Of a DNA stretch of 64,000 nucleotides, positions 62,185-64,000 are shown in pieces (positions within the stretch are counted from its first letter, which is position 1; every line of letters starts with the position of its first letter). Position numbers and translations under genes: made by a program. The stretch comes from Mycobacterium shigaense (GTDB lineage Bacteria > Actinomycetota > Actinomycetes > Mycobacteriales > Mycobacteriaceae): contig NZ_AP018164.1 in assembly GCF_002356315.1 (NCBI RefSeq), positions 5,146,001 through 5,210,000 on the forward strand. Direction: 5' to 3'. A model generated the notes under the pieces. That model saw only the letters and a program-made list of their open reading frames with translations. It ran no database searches and had not been told where the DNA came from.

Positions 62185-63662
62185 CGCATGCGTACCCAGG
62201 TGAACAAACCACCGATCCAGGCGGCCAGCGGCAACGCCGCGATGATGGCCGCGATCTCCACCCATTCGGCGATCATCCGCACCAGTGGAGTGAACCGCGT
62301 GACGGGTACCAGCAGCGCCGCAACCAGGCCGGCGCCGCCGAATCCGGCCAAGACCAGTGCGCCCCACAGCACCGAATACCCCGCCGAGGCAGGTTCGTGC
62401 ACAACGTATTTCACCACGCCGACGCACAGCGCGGCGGACGCGCCACACACCAGCGCAGCGGCCTGACGCCGGTCGGCGAACGCCCGTCCGCGGCTGATGA
62501 AGATCAGCACGAACAGCCCGGCCAGCACCGCGGCCGCCATGCTCCGATCGCGGCCGGGCATCAGGGTCGCCCACACCGCGGCGGGCAGCGCCAGGGCCGC
62601 ACCCACGCAGATCCCGGTCAGGATGTTGTTGGCGCGGACCGCTGCGATCGCGATCTGCGCGCCGCGCGGCGTGGTGTCCGAATTCGCTTCCTCGTCGGCG
62701 CCCTCCTCGACGGGGGTCACCGCGTCGGCCGGCAGACCGACGCTGCGGCGGAACAGATCTCGGCCGGTGATCGAGCCGAAGTAGGGCGGCCGGATCCGCG
62801 CGACCCACAGTGCAATCGTCGGGGCCATAGTCAGTAACAGGAGCAGCGCGACCAGGGCGCACATCCCGAGCCACTGCGCGGGCACCGGCCACCACATTCG
62901 GGCCCCGGAGATCGCCCCGCCCAACCCGAGCAGCGTCACGACGGTCGCGGCAACGTTGGCGTTCCTGCCCGTCGCCGTGGCCAGCCCACACGTGAGGACG
63001 GCACCCATCAGCGCCGCGATGAACACGTGGGCGGCCCCGAGGTGCCCGGGCGCGTTGGCCGCGGCGCTCGTGGTCAGCAACGGCACCGCGGTCCAGCCGA
63101 GGCCGTCCACCATGTCGGTGCGACCCGGCCACCACCGCCACACCGCGAACGCGCCCCCGGCGACCAGCAGGCCGGCCACGCCCGTCACGATGGTGGGCAG
63201 CAGCGAATCGCTCGCAAAGCGCTGGCGCACAGCCAATCCCAGCACGGTCGTCAGCACTAGCCCGAGAATGAACAGGGCGGTGTGGGCGGCGGTCCGCAGG
63301 GTGACCGGCTCGAACAGCGTCTTGCCGACCCGGGCCAGGCCGGTGGACAACGACTCGTACTGGGGCTCGAACGATTCGCCGTCGATCACCGGAACCAGGG
63401 TGAGTGTGGCACCGTCCTCGACGCCGAGTTCGTCCAGCGTCTTGGTGACGTCCAGCCGCACCCCGTTGGCCTTGTGCAATTCGTATCCCACACCGGACTC
63501 GAGCCCGGTGAACCCGCGCCGCTTGAGTTCGTCGTTAAGCAGCTCGACGACGTTGTCGAGGAAGGCCTCGATCGGCACCGAGGCGGGATATACCTGGGAA
63601 ACCAGATGTTCTCCACAAACGACCGCAACCGCACAACGAGCCGGAAACGATACCTTCGCCAT
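62181..63662 (-). CDS. eccD2: EccD2, ESX-2 membrane channel component
   Basis: A 493-residue protein with an N-terminal ubiquitin-like domain (PARCAVAVVCGEHLVSQVYPA) and eleven predicted transmembrane helices, the EccD layout. Its start overlaps the preceding Rv3888c-like stop by one base (TAATG). Confidence 0.95.
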   Translation of the reverse strand: MAKVSFPARCAVAVVCGEHLVSQVYPASVPIEAFLDNVVELLNDELKRRGFTGLESGVGYELHKANGVRLDVTKTLDELGVEDGATLTLVPVIDGESFEPQYESLSTGLARVGKTLFEPVTLRTAAHTALFILGLVLTTVLGLAVRQRFASDSLLPTIVTGVAGLLVAGGAFAVWRWWPGRTDMVDGLGWTAVPLLTTSAAANAPGHLGAAHVFIAALMGAVLTCGLATATGRNANVAATVVTLLGLGGAISGARMWWPVPAQWLGMCALVALLLLLTMAPTIALWVARIRPPYFGSITGRDLFRRSVGLPADAVTPVEEGADEEANSDTTPRGAQIAIAAVRANNILTGICVGAALALPAAVWATLMPGRDRSMAAAVLAGLFVLIFISRGRAFADRRQAAALVCGASAALCVGVVKYVVHEPASAGYSVLWGALVLAGFGGAGLVAALLVPVTRFTPLVRMIAEWVEIAAIIAALPLAAWIGGLFTWVRMR

Positions 63663-64000
63663 TAGCGCGGCCTGTCGGCATCTGGAATGTACTTGTCGGC
63701 CAAGGCCGCGGTGATTTCAAACAGCCGCAACCGCGTCTTCTTCTTCAACTCGTGGCGTGTGTCGATGATCCCGCCCTTGGCGAGGTACGGGTCGTAGGGC
63801 ATGAATTCCACGGTCGCACCTGACTGCGCGAAACGTTCGGTCAGATAGGCGCGCGCCTCGGCGTCGTACTTGTCGCGGCTGTCATTCAAGATGACCATGC
63901 TGCGCGACACCACTTCGTGGTAGCCCATCGACCGCAGCAGGTCGATCGACCGGGTGACCGGCAGGGAGGTGTCCGCCGTCAGGCCGGACACGAAAACCAG
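63662..64000 (-). CDS. EspI-like ATPase of ESX-2 (Rv3888c-like), partial
   Basis: Only the C-terminal 112 codons are in the window; the frame continues past the right edge. The visible part (DTSLPVTRSIDLLRSMGYHE, VVSRSMVILNDSRDKYD, VEFMPYDPYLAKGGIIDTRHEL) matches the end of the MinD-like ATPases EspI and Rv3860. The Walker A lies outside the window. By position it is Rv3888c. Confidence 0.9.
   Translation of the reverse strand: MVFVSGLTADTSLPVTRSIDLLRSMGYHEVVSRSMVILNDSRDKYDAEARAYLTERFAQSGATVEFMPYDPYLAKGGIIDTRHELKKKTRLRLFEITAALADKYIPDADRPR

Overview
The window is a high-GC chromosomal segment of a Mycobacterium, most likely slow-growing and outside the M. tuberculosis complex. The assignment rests on protein recognition: gene after gene matches, in order, the M. 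tuberculosis H37Rv stretch from sodA (Rv3846) through espR, ethA-ethR and gltBD to the whole ESX-1 type VII secretion locus and the start of ESX-2 (Rv3888c). Family assignments were made by reading the sequence and from memory of the H37Rv proteins; no database search was run.

Layout. 1-8.6 kb: sodA with a strong terminator, an Rv3847-like gene, a yybP-ykoY-type manganese riboswitch before a GDT1/UPF0016 exporter, espR, an Rv3850-like gene, a ycnI-copC copper pair, an hns-like membrane protein, rraA, and the divergent ethA/ethR pair with its operator. 8.6-15 kb: accessory genes not found at this site in H37Rv, namely a frameshifted dinX polymerase with a LexA-like box, a DUF1275 protein, a PHP-domain protein, a small membrane protein, an F420-type oxidoreductase, and a divergent hydrolase/TetR pair. 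15-21 kb: gltD and gltB. 21.5-25.1 kb: a frameshifted Rv3860-like ATPase, an ECF41/SigI-like sigma factor, an NmrA-like reductase and a Ddn-like reductase. 25.2-43.7 kb: whiB6, an HTH gene, and the forward half of ESX-1 (espE, espF, espG1, espH, eccA1, eccB1, eccCa1, eccCb1, PPE68, esxB, esxA, espI, eccD1, espJ). 43.7-57 kb: the reverse half (espK, espB, espL, eccE1, mycP1), interrupted by a carbohydrate-modification cassette. 57-64 kb: ESX-2 (eccA2, eccE2, mycP2, eccD2, partial Rv3888c-like).

What is unusual. (1) A roughly 6 kb cassette lies between espB and espL: a sulfotransferase, two GT9 glycosyltransferases (one fused to DUF4254), a GT2-like glycosyltransferase, an FkbM methyltransferase, and a chimeric remnant of a TauD dioxygenase and a DUF6065 protein. 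espB and espL are in swapped order compared with H37Rv. (2) pe35 is missing before PPE68. (3) EsxB has Met in place of the Trp of its WXG motif. (4) The espE position holds a divergent EspA/EspE-type protein. (5) Two genes carry frameshifts, each with a visible molecular cause: an 8-bp tandem duplication in dinX and a C7 tract in the Rv3860-like gene.

How the genes work together. EccB1, EccCa1/Cb1, EccD1 and EccE1 form the ESX-1 inner-membrane complex. EccA1, EspG1, EspH and EspI act in the cytosol on substrates. EsxA/EsxB, PPE68, EspE, EspF, EspJ, EspK and EspB are substrates or substrate-associated factors, MycP1 is the protease, and EspR and WhiB6 are likely regulators. The cassette may decorate an ESX-1-associated or surface product; that is inference from its location.
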